Part shown: positions 25,361 to 33,324 of the stretch, piece by piece | How the letters are laid out: the number at the start of each line of letters is the position of its first letter | Numbering within the stretch: the stretch's first letter is position 1 | Assembly (NCBI GenBank): GCA_023434665.1 | Contig: JAEYSM010000023.1 | Location: 62,001 to 126,000, forward strand | Direction of reading: 5' to 3' | DNA from: Bacteroidota bacterium | Lineage (GTDB): Bacteria > Bacteroidota > Bacteroidia > Bacteroidales > Lentimicrobiaceae | Length of the DNA stretch: 64,000 nucleotides | Position numbers and translations under genes: made by a program | Notes under the pieces: model-generated | The model's database searches: none | Told to the model about the DNA's origin: nothing | Seen by the model: the letters and a program-made list of their open reading frames with translations, nothing else

Positions 25361-27286
25361 TCATTTCACTAATACGGCTGTAAACTTACATACATCAAAA
25401 CAGATCCCACATCCGGTACATTTTTCTTCTACTATGAAGTGAGGCATCCTTGGAGAACCAATAATAGCATTAGTAGGACATTTCCGATAACATACCGTAC
25501 ACCCGGAGCATTTGTCCACATCTATGTAATACACCTTCAAATCCCGACAAACTCCTGAGCGGCATTTACGGTCGAAAATATGTTCCTCAAATTCTTCCCT
25601 GAAGTATTTCATGGCACTCAGGAGCGAATTAGGAGCAGTTTGACCCAGTCCGCATAAAGACGTATCTTTGATTACCTCTGCTAGATTTTCGAGTTGTATA
25701 ACTCCCTTAAACCTCTCTAAAGTTTCGTATCCTGCCTCATTCACGGGCCTACGCGTAATATTATATAATATTTCATGCATGCGACGAGAGCCCTCCCTGC
25801 ATGGAATACACTTTCCGCAACTCTCTCTTTGTAGAAAATCTGCAAAATATTTTGCAATATCAACCATGCAGCTGTCCTCATCCATCACTACTATACCTCC
25901 TGAGCCCATCATTGCATTTGCATTCTTTAGAGACTCATAATCTACAATCTCATTCAGGCTTTCTTCTGGCAGGCAACTTCCCGTAGGTCCTCCAATCTGG
26001 ATAGCTTTAAGCTTTTTTTGATCTTTGATTCCACCTGCTATTGTGTAAATCATTTCCCTGAAAGAAGTTCCCATAGAGACTTCAATCATACCGGTATTTT
26101 TTACTTTTCCTGAAATGGAAAAAACCTTGGTTCCCTTACTTCCCGGGGTACCTATTGAGGCAAACAATGAAGGCCCTTTATCGATAATTTCGGGTATATT
26201 AGCCAGGGTTTCAACATTATTAACAACTGTAGGTTTACCGAAAAGGCCTCTTTGAGCTGGGTAAGGTGGTTTTGGACCTGGAGTTCCTCTTTTCCCTTCA
26301 ATACTTGCAATTAGAGCTGTTTCCTCTCCACAGACGAATGCTCCGGCGCCCTCCCTGATATGAATATTCAGATTAAATCCGCTGCCCTGAATATCCTGTC
26401 CGAGGTATCCTGCTTTTAGCGCCTCATTAATTGCATGCTTTAACCTTTCAACAGCCAACGTATAAGATGCTCTTAAGTATACAAAAGCTCTCCTTGCTCT
26501 TACAGCATATGAAGCAATAATTATACCTTCTATCAATCTATGTGGATCCCCTTCAAAAATAGCCCTATCCATAAAAGCACCGGGGTCACTTTCATCACCA
26601 TTACAGATTAAATACCTTTCATCATCAGTAGTATTTAATGCTTTTCTCCATTTGTGCCCTGTAGGAAAACCACCGCCACCCCTGCCACGGAGACCGCTCT
26701 CCTCAATTATTTCACAAACTTTATCACTCGAATACTTTCGTAAAACTCGGGATAATGCCTTGTAACCTCCCCATGCTTTATATTCTTCTATTGAATAAGG
26801 ATCAATAATTCCACAATTGCGTAAAACAAGCCGGTTCTGGAATTTAAAAAATGGCAATTCTGTAATGTTATTTACGTTTTCCCAAGGCTGCAAATTTTCA
26901 TGTGGATACTGTCCCAGTACATTTCCCTCAGGAATTGAATAATTCAGAATATGGTCGAGAATATATTCAGCTTTCTGTTCTGTTACTTTTGCAAAAGAAA
27001 TCCTTTGTTTCCCCGGAAGCTGAATATCCATAACAGGCTCATTAACACACATCCCATTACAGCCTGTTTCAATTACTTCAGCATCTATTCCTTTTTCTGT
27101 AAGATAGTTTTTAACAACTTTGATCGTACGACCAGCGCCAGAAACCATACCACAAGTCCCCGCCCCTATGAATACAACGGGTTTTATCACTGTGTCACGG
27201 CGTAAAAGGCTCAACTTTTCTGCTGAGGATGAAAGACTCTTTCCGGCTTCCTGGATTGTATTTTCCTTATAAGTGGCGAGTTTCAT
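25361..27286 (-). CDS. hydB: Hydrogenase NuoF-like subunit HydB
   Basis: NADH/FMN subunit of the HydABC complex, 641 residues. N-terminal thioredoxin-like [2Fe-2S] domain (C45, C76, C80), a NuoF core with the FMN/NADH loop GRGGGGFPTG (201-210) and NGDESDPGAFMDR, an SLBB region, a [4Fe-4S] site in SCGKCIPCREG, and two C-terminal ferredoxin motifs (CSGCTVCYRKCP, CTGCGICFDVCK). Compared with NuoF, the extra N- and C-terminal Fe-S domains are the mark of bifurcating hydrogenases. It overlaps hydC by 20 bp and precedes hydA by 19 bp. Confidence 0.95.
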   Translation of the reverse strand: MKLATYKENTIQEAGKSLSSSAEKLSLLRRDTVIKPVVFIGAGTCGMVSGAGRTIKVVKNYLTEKGIDAEVIETGCNGMCVNEPVMDIQLPGKQRISFAKVTEQKAEYILDHILNYSIPEGNVLGQYPHENLQPWENVNNITELPFFKFQNRLVLRNCGIIDPYSIEEYKAWGGYKALSRVLRKYSSDKVCEIIEESGLRGRGGGGFPTGHKWRKALNTTDDERYLICNGDESDPGAFMDRAIFEGDPHRLIEGIIIASYAVRARRAFVYLRASYTLAVERLKHAINEALKAGYLGQDIQGSGFNLNIHIREGAGAFVCGEETALIASIEGKRGTPGPKPPYPAQRGLFGKPTVVNNVETLANIPEIIDKGPSLFASIGTPGSKGTKVFSISGKVKNTGMIEVSMGTSFREMIYTIAGGIKDQKKLKAIQIGGPTGSCLPEESLNEIVDYESLKNANAMMGSGGIVVMDEDSCMVDIAKYFADFLQRESCGKCIPCREGSRRMHEILYNITRRPVNEAGYETLERFKGVIQLENLAEVIKDTSLCGLGQTAPNSLLSAMKYFREEFEEHIFDRKCRSGVCRDLKVYYIDVDKCSGCTVCYRKCPTNAIIGSPRMPHFIVEEKCTGCGICFDVCKFTAVLVK

Positions 27287-27764
27287 AGACAGAAGGATTG
27301 GTTAAACAATTGTCCAGGATTTCTTTGATCTTTTGAGGTTCGACATCATGGATATATTCTCCATTAATGTTTATTACAGGTCCTACAGCACATGCCCCCA
27401 TGCAGTTTACAACTTCAAGACTATATGTACCATCTCTTGTTGTCTGTCCGTTTTTAATTTTTAGTATTCTCTCTAGTTCCTGAATAATACGCATAGAAGC
27501 ATTAACATGACAAGCAGTACCATGACAAACTCTGATATGGTATTTGCCCTGAGGTTCAAATCGAAACTGATCATAAAAAGTAGCAACACCATAAATTTTA
27601 ACGGTCGGCAAACCTGTCATCTGACCAATGCGATTAATAGCATCTTCAGATAAATAGCCCATTTCGTTCTGTATTTCCTGTAAAAGAGGAATCAGGCTAT
27701 CTCGCCGGGTGTTAATGTATCTACTAATAATATCATCCAAAATCTCCGACATCTTGAGTTTCAA
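27267..27764 (-). CDS. hydC: Hydrogenase NuoE-like subunit HydC
   Basis: Thioredoxin-like [2Fe-2S] subunit of HydABC, 165 residues; ligands C80, C85, C121 and C125 in CHGTACH and CMGAC. First gene of the hydrogenase operon. A second in-frame ATG at 27752 (MSEILDDII) may be the true start, because a promoter-like element and a Rex palindrome lie only 14-40 bp upstream of 27764. NuoE of complex I is excluded by the hydB/hydA neighbours. Confidence 0.94.
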   Translation of the reverse strand: MKLKMSEILDDIISRYINTRRDSLIPLLQEIQNEMGYLSEDAINRIGQMTGLPTVKIYGVATFYDQFRFEPQGKYHIRVCHGTACHVNASMRIIQELERILKIKNGQTTRDGTYSLEVVNCMGACAVGPVININGEYIHDVEPQKIKEILDNCLTNPSVYETRHL

Positions 27765-27785
27765 TTTAATTACACCACTAAGATA

Positions 27786-27803
27786 CTGTTATTTTATTAA
27801 CAA
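27786..27803. promoter_or_regulatory. Rex operator 1 (palindrome CTGTTATTTTATTAACAA)
   Basis: Differs at two positions from the Rex consensus TTGTTAANNNNTTAACAA and keeps both TGTTA/TAACA arms. It sits 22 bp upstream of the hydC start and directly abuts a promoter-like TATCTTAG on the minus strand (27778-27785), a position suited to repression. The rex gene ends the same operon. Confidence 0.8.
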
Positions 27804-27820
27804 TGTTAGCATTATAACAG
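27803..27820. promoter_or_regulatory. Rex operator 2 (TGTTA-N6-TAACA)
   Basis: Second palindrome, core TGTTAGCATTATAACA at 27804-27819, with both five-base arms intact. Its centre is 17 bp from that of operator 1. It lies about 20 bp upstream of the -7 element of the divergent sensory-hydrogenase operon, so one pair of sites could control both directions. Confidence 0.7.
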
Positions 27821-27841
27821 AAATTTCTTAGATTTTTTTCG

Positions 27842-27849
27842 TATTTTTG
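27842..27849 (+). promoter_or_regulatory. -7 element TATTTTTG for the sensory hydrogenase operon
   Basis: Full TAnnTTTG match 42 bp before the ATG at 27891 and downstream of both Rex palindromes; no good -33 element, which would suit an activated promoter. Confidence 0.5.
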
Positions 27850-27890
27850 CTTAAACATTACTATAAATCTTTTAGATCAGGATGTCATAA

Positions 27891-28139
27891 ATGGATGGTA
27901 AGATAGACCTGCAGATTTGCCTTGGTAGTTCTTGTTTTTCGAGAGGAAATAAAACTATCGTTAAAATAATTGATGAATATATCCGGAAAAACAACTTATC
28001 TGAAAAAGTTTATTTTCATGGTAGTCACTGTTTTTCTAAATGCGAAAAAGGTCCATCATTACGTGCTGATGGCAAATATTATAACAATTTGAGTGAAGAC
28101 TCTGTAAAGGAAGTCCTTTATGAACTCTTCAAAATATAA
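27891..28139 (+). CDS. Thioredoxin-like [2Fe-2S] protein of the sensory hydrogenase operon
   Basis: 82 residues with C10, C15, C47 and C51 in ICLGSSCFSRG and HCFSKCEKGP, the CX4C...CX3C arrangement of NuoE-type ferredoxins. First gene of a three-gene plus-strand operon with the PAS-type sensory hydrogenase and a PP2C phosphatase. It probably carries electrons to or from that sensor. Too short to be a full HydC (missing the N-terminal helical domain), so it is not a duplicate hydrogenase subunit. Confidence 0.85.
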   Translation: MDGKIDLQICLGSSCFSRGNKTIVKIIDEYIRKNNLSEKVYFHGSHCFSKCEKGPSLRADGKYYNNLSEDSVKEVLYELFKI

Positions 28140-28149
28140 GGATGATACA

Positions 28150-30012
28150 ATGAACAATCAACTCATACATATAGATAGTGATATTTGCCAGGCCTGTTAT
28201 GCTTGTGTAAGAGTCTGTCCTGTCAATGCATTGCAGGTCAGGGTTGACCAAGAAGCCCCAGTTGTGGTCAACGAGCGGTGTATTGGTTGCGGTAGCTGTT
28301 TAAAGGTCTGTTCTCCTGAAGCAATTACCTCGCGCGACAGTCGTGAAGAAGTCAAAAAACTACTCCAATCTGATAAAAAGGTTGTCGCGATGATTGAACC
28401 TAGCATTTCAGGTGAATTTGTGGATATTACTGATTATCGCAAGTTTGTTAGAATGATCCGGGAACTTGGGTTCAGCTATGTTAATGAGGTATCTTTTGGT
28501 GTTGATATGGTGGCCGACCAATACAGGGATTTGTTTACAAGTTTTAAGGGACTCTATTATATATCAGCTAATTGTCCACCTATAGTTTCGCTCGTTGAGA
28601 AATATTTTCCCGATCTTATCGATAATCTTGCCCCTATCATCTCCCCCATGATTGCATCAGCACAACTTGCCCGGCAATTGTATGGTGAGGACATTTATGT
28701 GGTCTATATAGGCCCATGTATAGGGTCAAAGAATGAAGCATTACGCTACCATGGGCTTTCAAAGGTAGATGCAGTTCTCACATTTGTGGAACTTCGGAAA
28801 CTGTTTACCGAATTCCATATTAAAGAAAGTACTGTTGAGTATTCCGATTTTGACCCCCCTCTAGGTTACAAAGGCTCGCTTTATGCTGTGAGTAATGGTA
28901 TATTACAAGCTGCAGGTCTTAGCGAAGATCTTATGAATGGGAATATTATTACAAGTGAAGGCAAAGATAATGTGCTTGAATCAATTCGTGAATTTGATGC
29001 ATCGGTTGATTTTATCAGAAAGCATTTCAATTTATTTTTCTGCGAAGGATGTATTATGGGTCCCGGCACTTCACCCGGAGGTAAAAAATATGTAAGGAAA
29101 ACGCTTGTAACGGATTACGCTAACAAAAAACTCAAAGATTTTAACATAGATGTTTGGCAGGAAGCTTGCACTCAGCATTCTGCCACAACTGATTTTAAGG
29201 CCATTTTTGAGGTTGATGATCAAAGAGTTGCCCAACCTTCACCTGAAAAGGTAGACGAGGTGATGAAGATCTTAGGCAAAACAGAAACCGAAGGAAAGAT
29301 TGGTTGTTCCGGATGCGGTTATGATAGTTGCCGCGGATTTGCTGAAGCTGTTGCTAAAGGCCTTACAAAAGCTGACATGTGTATATCATATTCTATGAAG
29401 AGTAAGCATGATTTCATCAAAACTCTTAAGTTAACGAATGAAAAGCTTGCTCGTACCCAGGACGCTCTTTTAGATTCTGAAAGAAAAGCCCGTCAGGAAC
29501 AACAAATGGCACAGGAAGCACTTGAAAGAACTTCATCTATGCTTCAGAAACTGCCAAGTGCTATTGTTATAGTTGACGAAAATCTCAAAGTTATTGAATC
29601 AAATCAAAGTTTCATTCAAACATTAGGTGAAGAGGCTGCTGAAATAAATGAAATTATACCCGGTTTGGTAGGCGCAGATTTGAAAACTCTCCTTCCTTTC
29701 CAATTTTACAAGTTGTTTACTGCCGTTCTTACTAATAACGAAAACGTTGTAAATAAAGATGTGCATTTGGGCGACAGGCTTTTGAATGTCTCAGTATTCT
29801 CCATAAAGAAAGGAAAAATAGTGGGTGCCGTCCTTCGTGATATGTACCTTCCCGAAGTGCGAAAGGAAGAAGTTATAAACCGGGTTACTGAGGTAATTGA
29901 TGAAAACCTCGGATTAGTGCAGCAAATTGCATTCCTCTTGGGAGAAGGTGCTGCAAAAACTGAACGTATGCTTAATTCTATCATCGAATCTCATAAAGAA
30001 GGTAAAAAATAA
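28150..30012 (+). CDS. hydS: Sensory [FeFe]-hydrogenase-like protein with PAS domain (HydS type)
   Basis: 620 residues from ATG 28150, which has AAGGA 10 bp upstream; a longer ORF would overlap the previous gene. Two [4Fe-4S] motifs (C13, C16, C19, C23; C44, C47, C50, C54), a divergent H-cluster domain with L1 ISANCP (N141, C142), L2 GPCIGSKNE (C190) and L3 FCEGCIMGPG (C298, C301). Then come a four-cysteine Fe-S module (C386, C389, C394, C411), a coiled coil and a PAS domain (about 467-570). This is the group C sensory hydrogenase layout. No kinase is attached; the next gene is a PP2C phosphatase, the expected signalling partner. Confidence 0.9.
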   Translation: MNNQLIHIDSDICQACYACVRVCPVNALQVRVDQEAPVVVNERCIGCGSCLKVCSPEAITSRDSREEVKKLLQSDKKVVAMIEPSISGEFVDITDYRKFVRMIRELGFSYVNEVSFGVDMVADQYRDLFTSFKGLYYISANCPPIVSLVEKYFPDLIDNLAPIISPMIASAQLARQLYGEDIYVVYIGPCIGSKNEALRYHGLSKVDAVLTFVELRKLFTEFHIKESTVEYSDFDPPLGYKGSLYAVSNGILQAAGLSEDLMNGNIITSEGKDNVLESIREFDASVDFIRKHFNLFFCEGCIMGPGTSPGGKKYVRKTLVTDYANKKLKDFNIDVWQEACTQHSATTDFKAIFEVDDQRVAQPSPEKVDEVMKILGKTETEGKIGCSGCGYDSCRGFAEAVAKGLTKADMCISYSMKSKHDFIKTLKLTNEKLARTQDALLDSERKARQEQQMAQEALERTSSMLQKLPSAIVIVDENLKVIESNQSFIQTLGEEAAEINEIIPGLVGADLKTLLPFQFYKLFTAVLTNNENVVNKDVHLGDRLLNVSVFSIKKGKIVGAVLRDMYLPEVRKEEVINRVTEVIDENLGLVQQIAFLLGEGAAKTERMLNSIIESHKEGKK

Positions 30013-30014
30013 CT

Positions 30015-31199
30015 TTGGACAACAGATTTTATATAGAAGTCAATGCCGAACTGAAATTTCATCATGAATCGCGTATTTGTGGTGATGTTTTCCTTTCAAG
30101 GCGTTTAAATGATGAAAACCGAATTATTGCGGTTTTAAGCGATGGAATGGGACATGGTGTTAAAGCAAACATGCTTGCAACTCTTACTGCAACAATGGCG
30201 CTTAATTTTACCCTGGAACACAAAGAAATACATCGTATTGCAGAAATCATCATGAATACTCTTCCCGTTTGTAGCGAACGAAAGATGAGTTATGCCACAT
30301 TTACAATTCTTGATATTGAATTCGATGGAAATGTCAGAATCCTTGAATACGACAACCCTCAGGCTGTAATCCTGCGTGGCAATAAAATCTTTGAACCTCA
30401 ATGGACGTGCGTGATTATGGAAGGTGAAAAGAATAGTGGAAAAGAAATCAAGAGTTGCGAATTTACTCCCGAAAAGGAAGACAGAATAGTTTTTTTCAGC
30501 GATGGCGTTGCACAATCAGGACTTGGCAGTGGTAAATACCCATTTGGCTGGGGTCGGGATAATGTTGCAACCTATTTAACAGAACTAATTTCACATGAGC
30601 CGGATATGGCTGCTCCTGATCTTGCTCATAAGGTGGTTAATATGGCTAATGTGATTGATGGTTATGCTTCAAAAGATGACACTTCATGTGGCGTAATCTA
30701 TTTCAGGGAACCCCGAAAACTTCTCATTTGTTCAGGACCTCCGTTTGAGGACGAAAATGACTGTTTACTAGCAGAGAAAGTAAATAGTTTTAATGGCAAA
30801 AAAATATTATGTGGTGCTACCACAGCAGATATTCTTGCCAGAGAGTTAAACAAGCAGATCGTCGATACTTTTGATTTTGAAGACCCCGATTTGCCTCCAG
30901 TCTCTTATATGGATGGTGTTGACCTTATAACCGAAGGGATTCTTACTCTTGGCAAGGTTACTGAAATTTTAAAAACCTATAACAGTTCCACCCGATTAAC
31001 CAAAGGACCGGCTGACAGGATTGTTAAAATGCTCATTGAAAGCGACGAAATACATTTTATAATTGGAACAAGAATTAACATCGCACATCAGGATCCCAGT
31101 CTTCCTGTTGAACTAGAAATAAGGAGAACTGTTATTAAGAGGATTGCAAATCTCCTTGAAGAGAAATTCCTTAAGGAGGTAAGTCTCACTTTTATCTGA
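30015..31199 (+). CDS. SpoIIE/PP2C-family serine phosphatase with extra C-terminal domain
   Basis: 394 residues, apparently starting at TTG two bases after the hydS stop, with GAAGG about 12 bp upstream; no ATG lies before the catalytic core. PP2C/SpoIIE motifs: VLSDGMGHGVKANMLA, VFFSDGVAQSG and SKDDTSCGVIYF. A further region (about 240-394: LLICSGPPFEDEND, ILCGATTADILAREL) follows the phosphatase and is of unknown role. PP2C phosphatases are regular partners of PAS-type sensory hydrogenases, so it is the inferred output of HydS. Its substrate (an STAS or anti-sigma protein) is not in the window. Confidence 0.87.
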   Translation: MDNRFYIEVNAELKFHHESRICGDVFLSRRLNDENRIIAVLSDGMGHGVKANMLATLTATMALNFTLEHKEIHRIAEIIMNTLPVCSERKMSYATFTILDIEFDGNVRILEYDNPQAVILRGNKIFEPQWTCVIMEGEKNSGKEIKSCEFTPEKEDRIVFFSDGVAQSGLGSGKYPFGWGRDNVATYLTELISHEPDMAAPDLAHKVVNMANVIDGYASKDDTSCGVIYFREPRKLLICSGPPFEDENDCLLAEKVNSFNGKKILCGATTADILARELNKQIVDTFDFEDPDLPPVSYMDGVDLITEGILTLGKVTEILKTYNSSTRLTKGPADRIVKMLIESDEIHFIIGTRINIAHQDPSLPVELEIRRTVIKRIANLLEEKFLKEVSLTFI

Positions 31200-31233
31200 G
31201 ATCAAAACTGCGAAAATTTTAAATCTTTATATT

Positions 31234-31641
31234 ATGGAAATTTATTTTGAAGGAAGTAAGAGAGTAATCGCTGATTACAAAGGTTTTAAGATCGTAACTG
31301 ACCAACCGGTTAGGGCTGGTGGTGATGGATCAGCTCCGGCCCCATTTGATCTATTCCTTGCTTCTCTTGGCACTTGTGCTGGAATATATGTAAAATCATT
31401 TTGTGATCAAAGAGGAATTCCAACTGATGGAATTCGTCTCACCCAGGAAACAAAACACAATCCAGAAACCATGCTGATTAGTGATTTAACTATCACTATC
31501 CATCTTCCATCCGACTTCCCGCAGAAATACAAACTGCCTGTTATTAATGCTGCTAATTTATGCGCGGTAAAGAGGCATTTACATAATCCTCCTAACATGG
31601 TGGTGGATGCTGTATTTGATTCTGAAACGGTCAGTAAGTAA
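31234..31641 (+). CDS. OsmC family protein
   Basis: 135 residues with the family's two reactive-site cysteines, in LGTCAGIYVKSFC and ANLCAVKRHL, and the N-terminal beta strand pattern. OsmC/Ohr proteins are thiol peroxidases for organic hydroperoxides; this short form resembles the general OsmC/YhfA-like branch, whose substrate is uncertain. It lies 34 bp after the phosphatase gene and may be read through from the sensory operon. A strong hairpin terminator follows. The last codons are duplicated just past the stop. Confidence 0.85.
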   Translation: MEIYFEGSKRVIADYKGFKIVTDQPVRAGGDGSAPAPFDLFLASLGTCAGIYVKSFCDQRGIPTDGIRLTQETKHNPETMLISDLTITIHLPSDFPQKYKLPVINAANLCAVKRHLHNPPNMVVDAVFDSETVSK

Positions 31642-31670
31642 GCAAAACAGTCAGTAAGTAAAGTATTAAT

Positions 31671-31710
31671 AAAAAGAGGCTGAATCTTAACTTGATTCAG
31701 CCTCTTTTTT
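31671..31710. terminator. Bidirectional rho-independent terminator
   Basis: Stem AAAAAGAGGCTGAATC / GATTCAGCCTCTTTTTT with a 7-nt loop, A-tract before and T-tract after. It ends the plus-strand osmC transcript and the convergent small gene at 31730. Confidence 0.88.
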
Positions 31711-31729
31711 ATTCTCTGAATAGTAGTCT

Positions 31730-31933
31730 TTAGTTCAATCTGGCTACCTCGTTATGACAAGAGCTTTTACCTCCGTGTTCGCAGGAACAACCCAAACGCT
31801 GTCCAGTGTGTGGATCCACACTACTGCATTGTTTTTTAAATTCTCCGCCCTTTTTGACAAACATTTTTACAGCAATTGCAGCAAGAGCAATTCCTACTAG
31901 TATAACTGACAATAACAATACCTTTAAAATCAT
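31730..31933 (-). CDS. Small cysteine-rich membrane protein of unknown function
   Basis: 67 residues: one N-terminal membrane helix (about 3-25), then a short soluble tail with four cysteines (CSSV, GCSCEHGG, SSCHNE) and two histidines that could bind a metal or Fe-S cluster. I do not recognise a named family. It stands alone between terminators, convergent with osmC. Confidence that it is a gene rests on the clean helix-plus-Cys layout and the terminator placed for it. Confidence 0.6.
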   Translation of the reverse strand: MILKVLLLSVILVGIALAAIAVKMFVKKGGEFKKQCSSVDPHTGQRLGCSCEHGGKSSCHNEVARLN

Positions 31934-32004
31934 AATAATTATCCCCTTTATTCAATTAATTGCGCAAATTTAATATAACAACCACTGTAAACAACGACAA
32001 AGGC

Positions 32005-32763
32005 TTATTGTTTTGGATATTGACGTCTGAATTCATAACAAACAATAGCTGTTGCAACAGATGCATTCAGTGATTCGGACTTCGAACCATGTGAAGCACT
32101 GATTGTAATACGTCGGTCAATAAACCTTTTCAATTCTTCAGCAATTCCATGTGACTCATTTCCAATAATAATCAAACCTGAAGATGTAAGATGTACTTCA
32201 CCTAAAGCTTCACCTTCTAAAAGTGTGCCGTAAATTGGCATTTTACCGGCATAATTCTTAAACAATTCTAATATAATCCCTTTATTCAACGCCATCCTAA
32301 AGATAGAGCCCATACTTGCCTGCACAACCTTTTGGTTATAGAAATCAACAGAATCACTTGAAGCAAATATTCTATCAATACCAAACCATTCGGCTGTTCG
32401 GATAATAGTACCCATGTTACCCGGATCACTAATCCGATCGAGTACAAGCACCAACTCTGAAGATAAATTAGATGGAATATCATTTGTTGACTCAGGAATT
32501 TCAACTAATGCCAATACCTTATTTGGAGTTGTTAAAGAACTCATTTTTTCCAATTCCCATTCCTGAACCAATGTGGCCTTATGGATAGAATCATATGGAG
32601 ATTCCCATTTACTGGTAGCATATATTTCAACCACTTTGGCAGAGGAAGAATTCAATAACTCATCAACCATTTTTACACCTTCAACAACAAAAAGACCTTC
32701 TTTTTCACGCGAAGATGAATCCCGGAGTGAGTGAACAAATTTTATCTGAGCTTTCGTTATCAT
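32005..32763 (-). CDS. TrmH-family (SpoU) RNA 2'-O-methyltransferase
   Basis: 252 residues. N-terminal RNA-binding-like part (REKEGLFVVEGVKMVDELL) and a SPOUT domain with the three family motifs: LDRISDPGNMGTIIRTAEWFG, IIIGNESHGIAEEL and SESLNASVATAIVCYEF. It methylates ribose in rRNA or tRNA; the site cannot be told. It is downstream of the rpsF-rpsR-rplI operon but separated from it by a terminator. A short perfect inverted repeat (TTAAGCA, 32782-32799) lies in its leader. Confidence 0.9.
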   Translation of the reverse strand: MITKAQIKFVHSLRDSSSREKEGLFVVEGVKMVDELLNSSSAKVVEIYATSKWESPYDSIHKATLVQEWELEKMSSLTTPNKVLALVEIPESTNDIPSNLSSELVLVLDRISDPGNMGTIIRTAEWFGIDRIFASSDSVDFYNQKVVQASMGSIFRMALNKGIILELFKNYAGKMPIYGTLLEGEALGEVHLTSSGLIIIGNESHGIAEELKRFIDRRITISASHGSKSESLNASVATAIVCYEFRRQYPKQ

Positions 32764-32808
32764 CTAGTAAGAAATTAATAATTAAGCATGCCTGCTTAAG
32801 AATAATGC

Positions 32809-32843
32809 AAAAATAAAAAATCCCGGACGATGCCCGGGATTTT
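32809..32843 (-). terminator. Terminator of the rpsF-rpsR-rplI operon
   Basis: On the minus strand, stem AAATCCCGG / CCGGGATTT followed by a T-rich run, 20 bp after the rplI stop. Confidence 0.85.
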
Positions 32844-32862
32844 AATATCATTGAAGATTTGA

Positions 32863-33312
32863 TTACTCAGCAACAACTTCAAAGTCAACATTAACAGTAA
32901 CGCCTTTATGAAGCATAACTGTTGCTTTGTATTCACCAACCTCTTTTATTTTTTCACCTTCGATGTGGATTTTCTTACGATCAACATCATAATTGAACTG
33001 CTCTTTCAATGCTTCAGCAATCTGGAGAGAATTAACAGCTCCAAAGATTTTACCGGTTGAAGCAACTTTGGCACCAATTCTAACTTTCACGTTTTCGAGA
33101 AGTTTAGCCATTGCTTCAGCTTCATTTCTAATTTTATCTTCTTTGAAAGCCTTTTGTTTGAGAGTTTCTGCATTCATTTTCTTATTTGATTCAGTTGCCA
33201 TAACAGCAAGTCCCTGAGGAATAAGATAATTACGTGCAAAACCATCACGTACCTTAATAATATCGGTGGCAAAACCCAAATTGGGTATATCTTTTTTAAG
33301 AATTACTTCCAT
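32863..33312 (-). CDS. rplI: 50S ribosomal protein L9
   Basis: 149 residues; N-terminal KDIPNLGFATDIIKVRDGFARNYLIPQG is the L9 rRNA-binding signature (given here in parts: KDIPNLG, VRDGFARNYLIPQGLA), followed by the connecting helix and the C-terminal domain. Last gene of the conserved rpsF-rpsR-rplI cluster, 12 bp after rpsR. Confidence 0.97.
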   Translation of the reverse strand: MEVILKKDIPNLGFATDIIKVRDGFARNYLIPQGLAVMATESNKKMNAETLKQKAFKEDKIRNEAEAMAKLLENVKVRIGAKVASTGKIFGAVNSLQIAEALKEQFNYDVDRKKIHIEGEKIKEVGEYKATVMLHKGVTVNVDFEVVAE

Positions 33313-33324
33313 GTTATTTCCTCC

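Noticed and set aside
25361..27764. NuoE/NuoF of respiratory complex I
   Set aside because: HydB carries additional N- and C-terminal Fe-S domains and is next to hydA; no other nuo genes.
28150..30012. A second catalytic hydrogenase
   Set aside because: L1, L2 and L3 motifs deviate from catalytic signatures and a PAS domain and PP2C partner point to signalling.
32782..32799. TTAAGCA-TGCC-TGCTTAA hairpin as a terminator or riboswitch
   Set aside because: Seven-bp stem without a T-tract; too small for a riboswitch.
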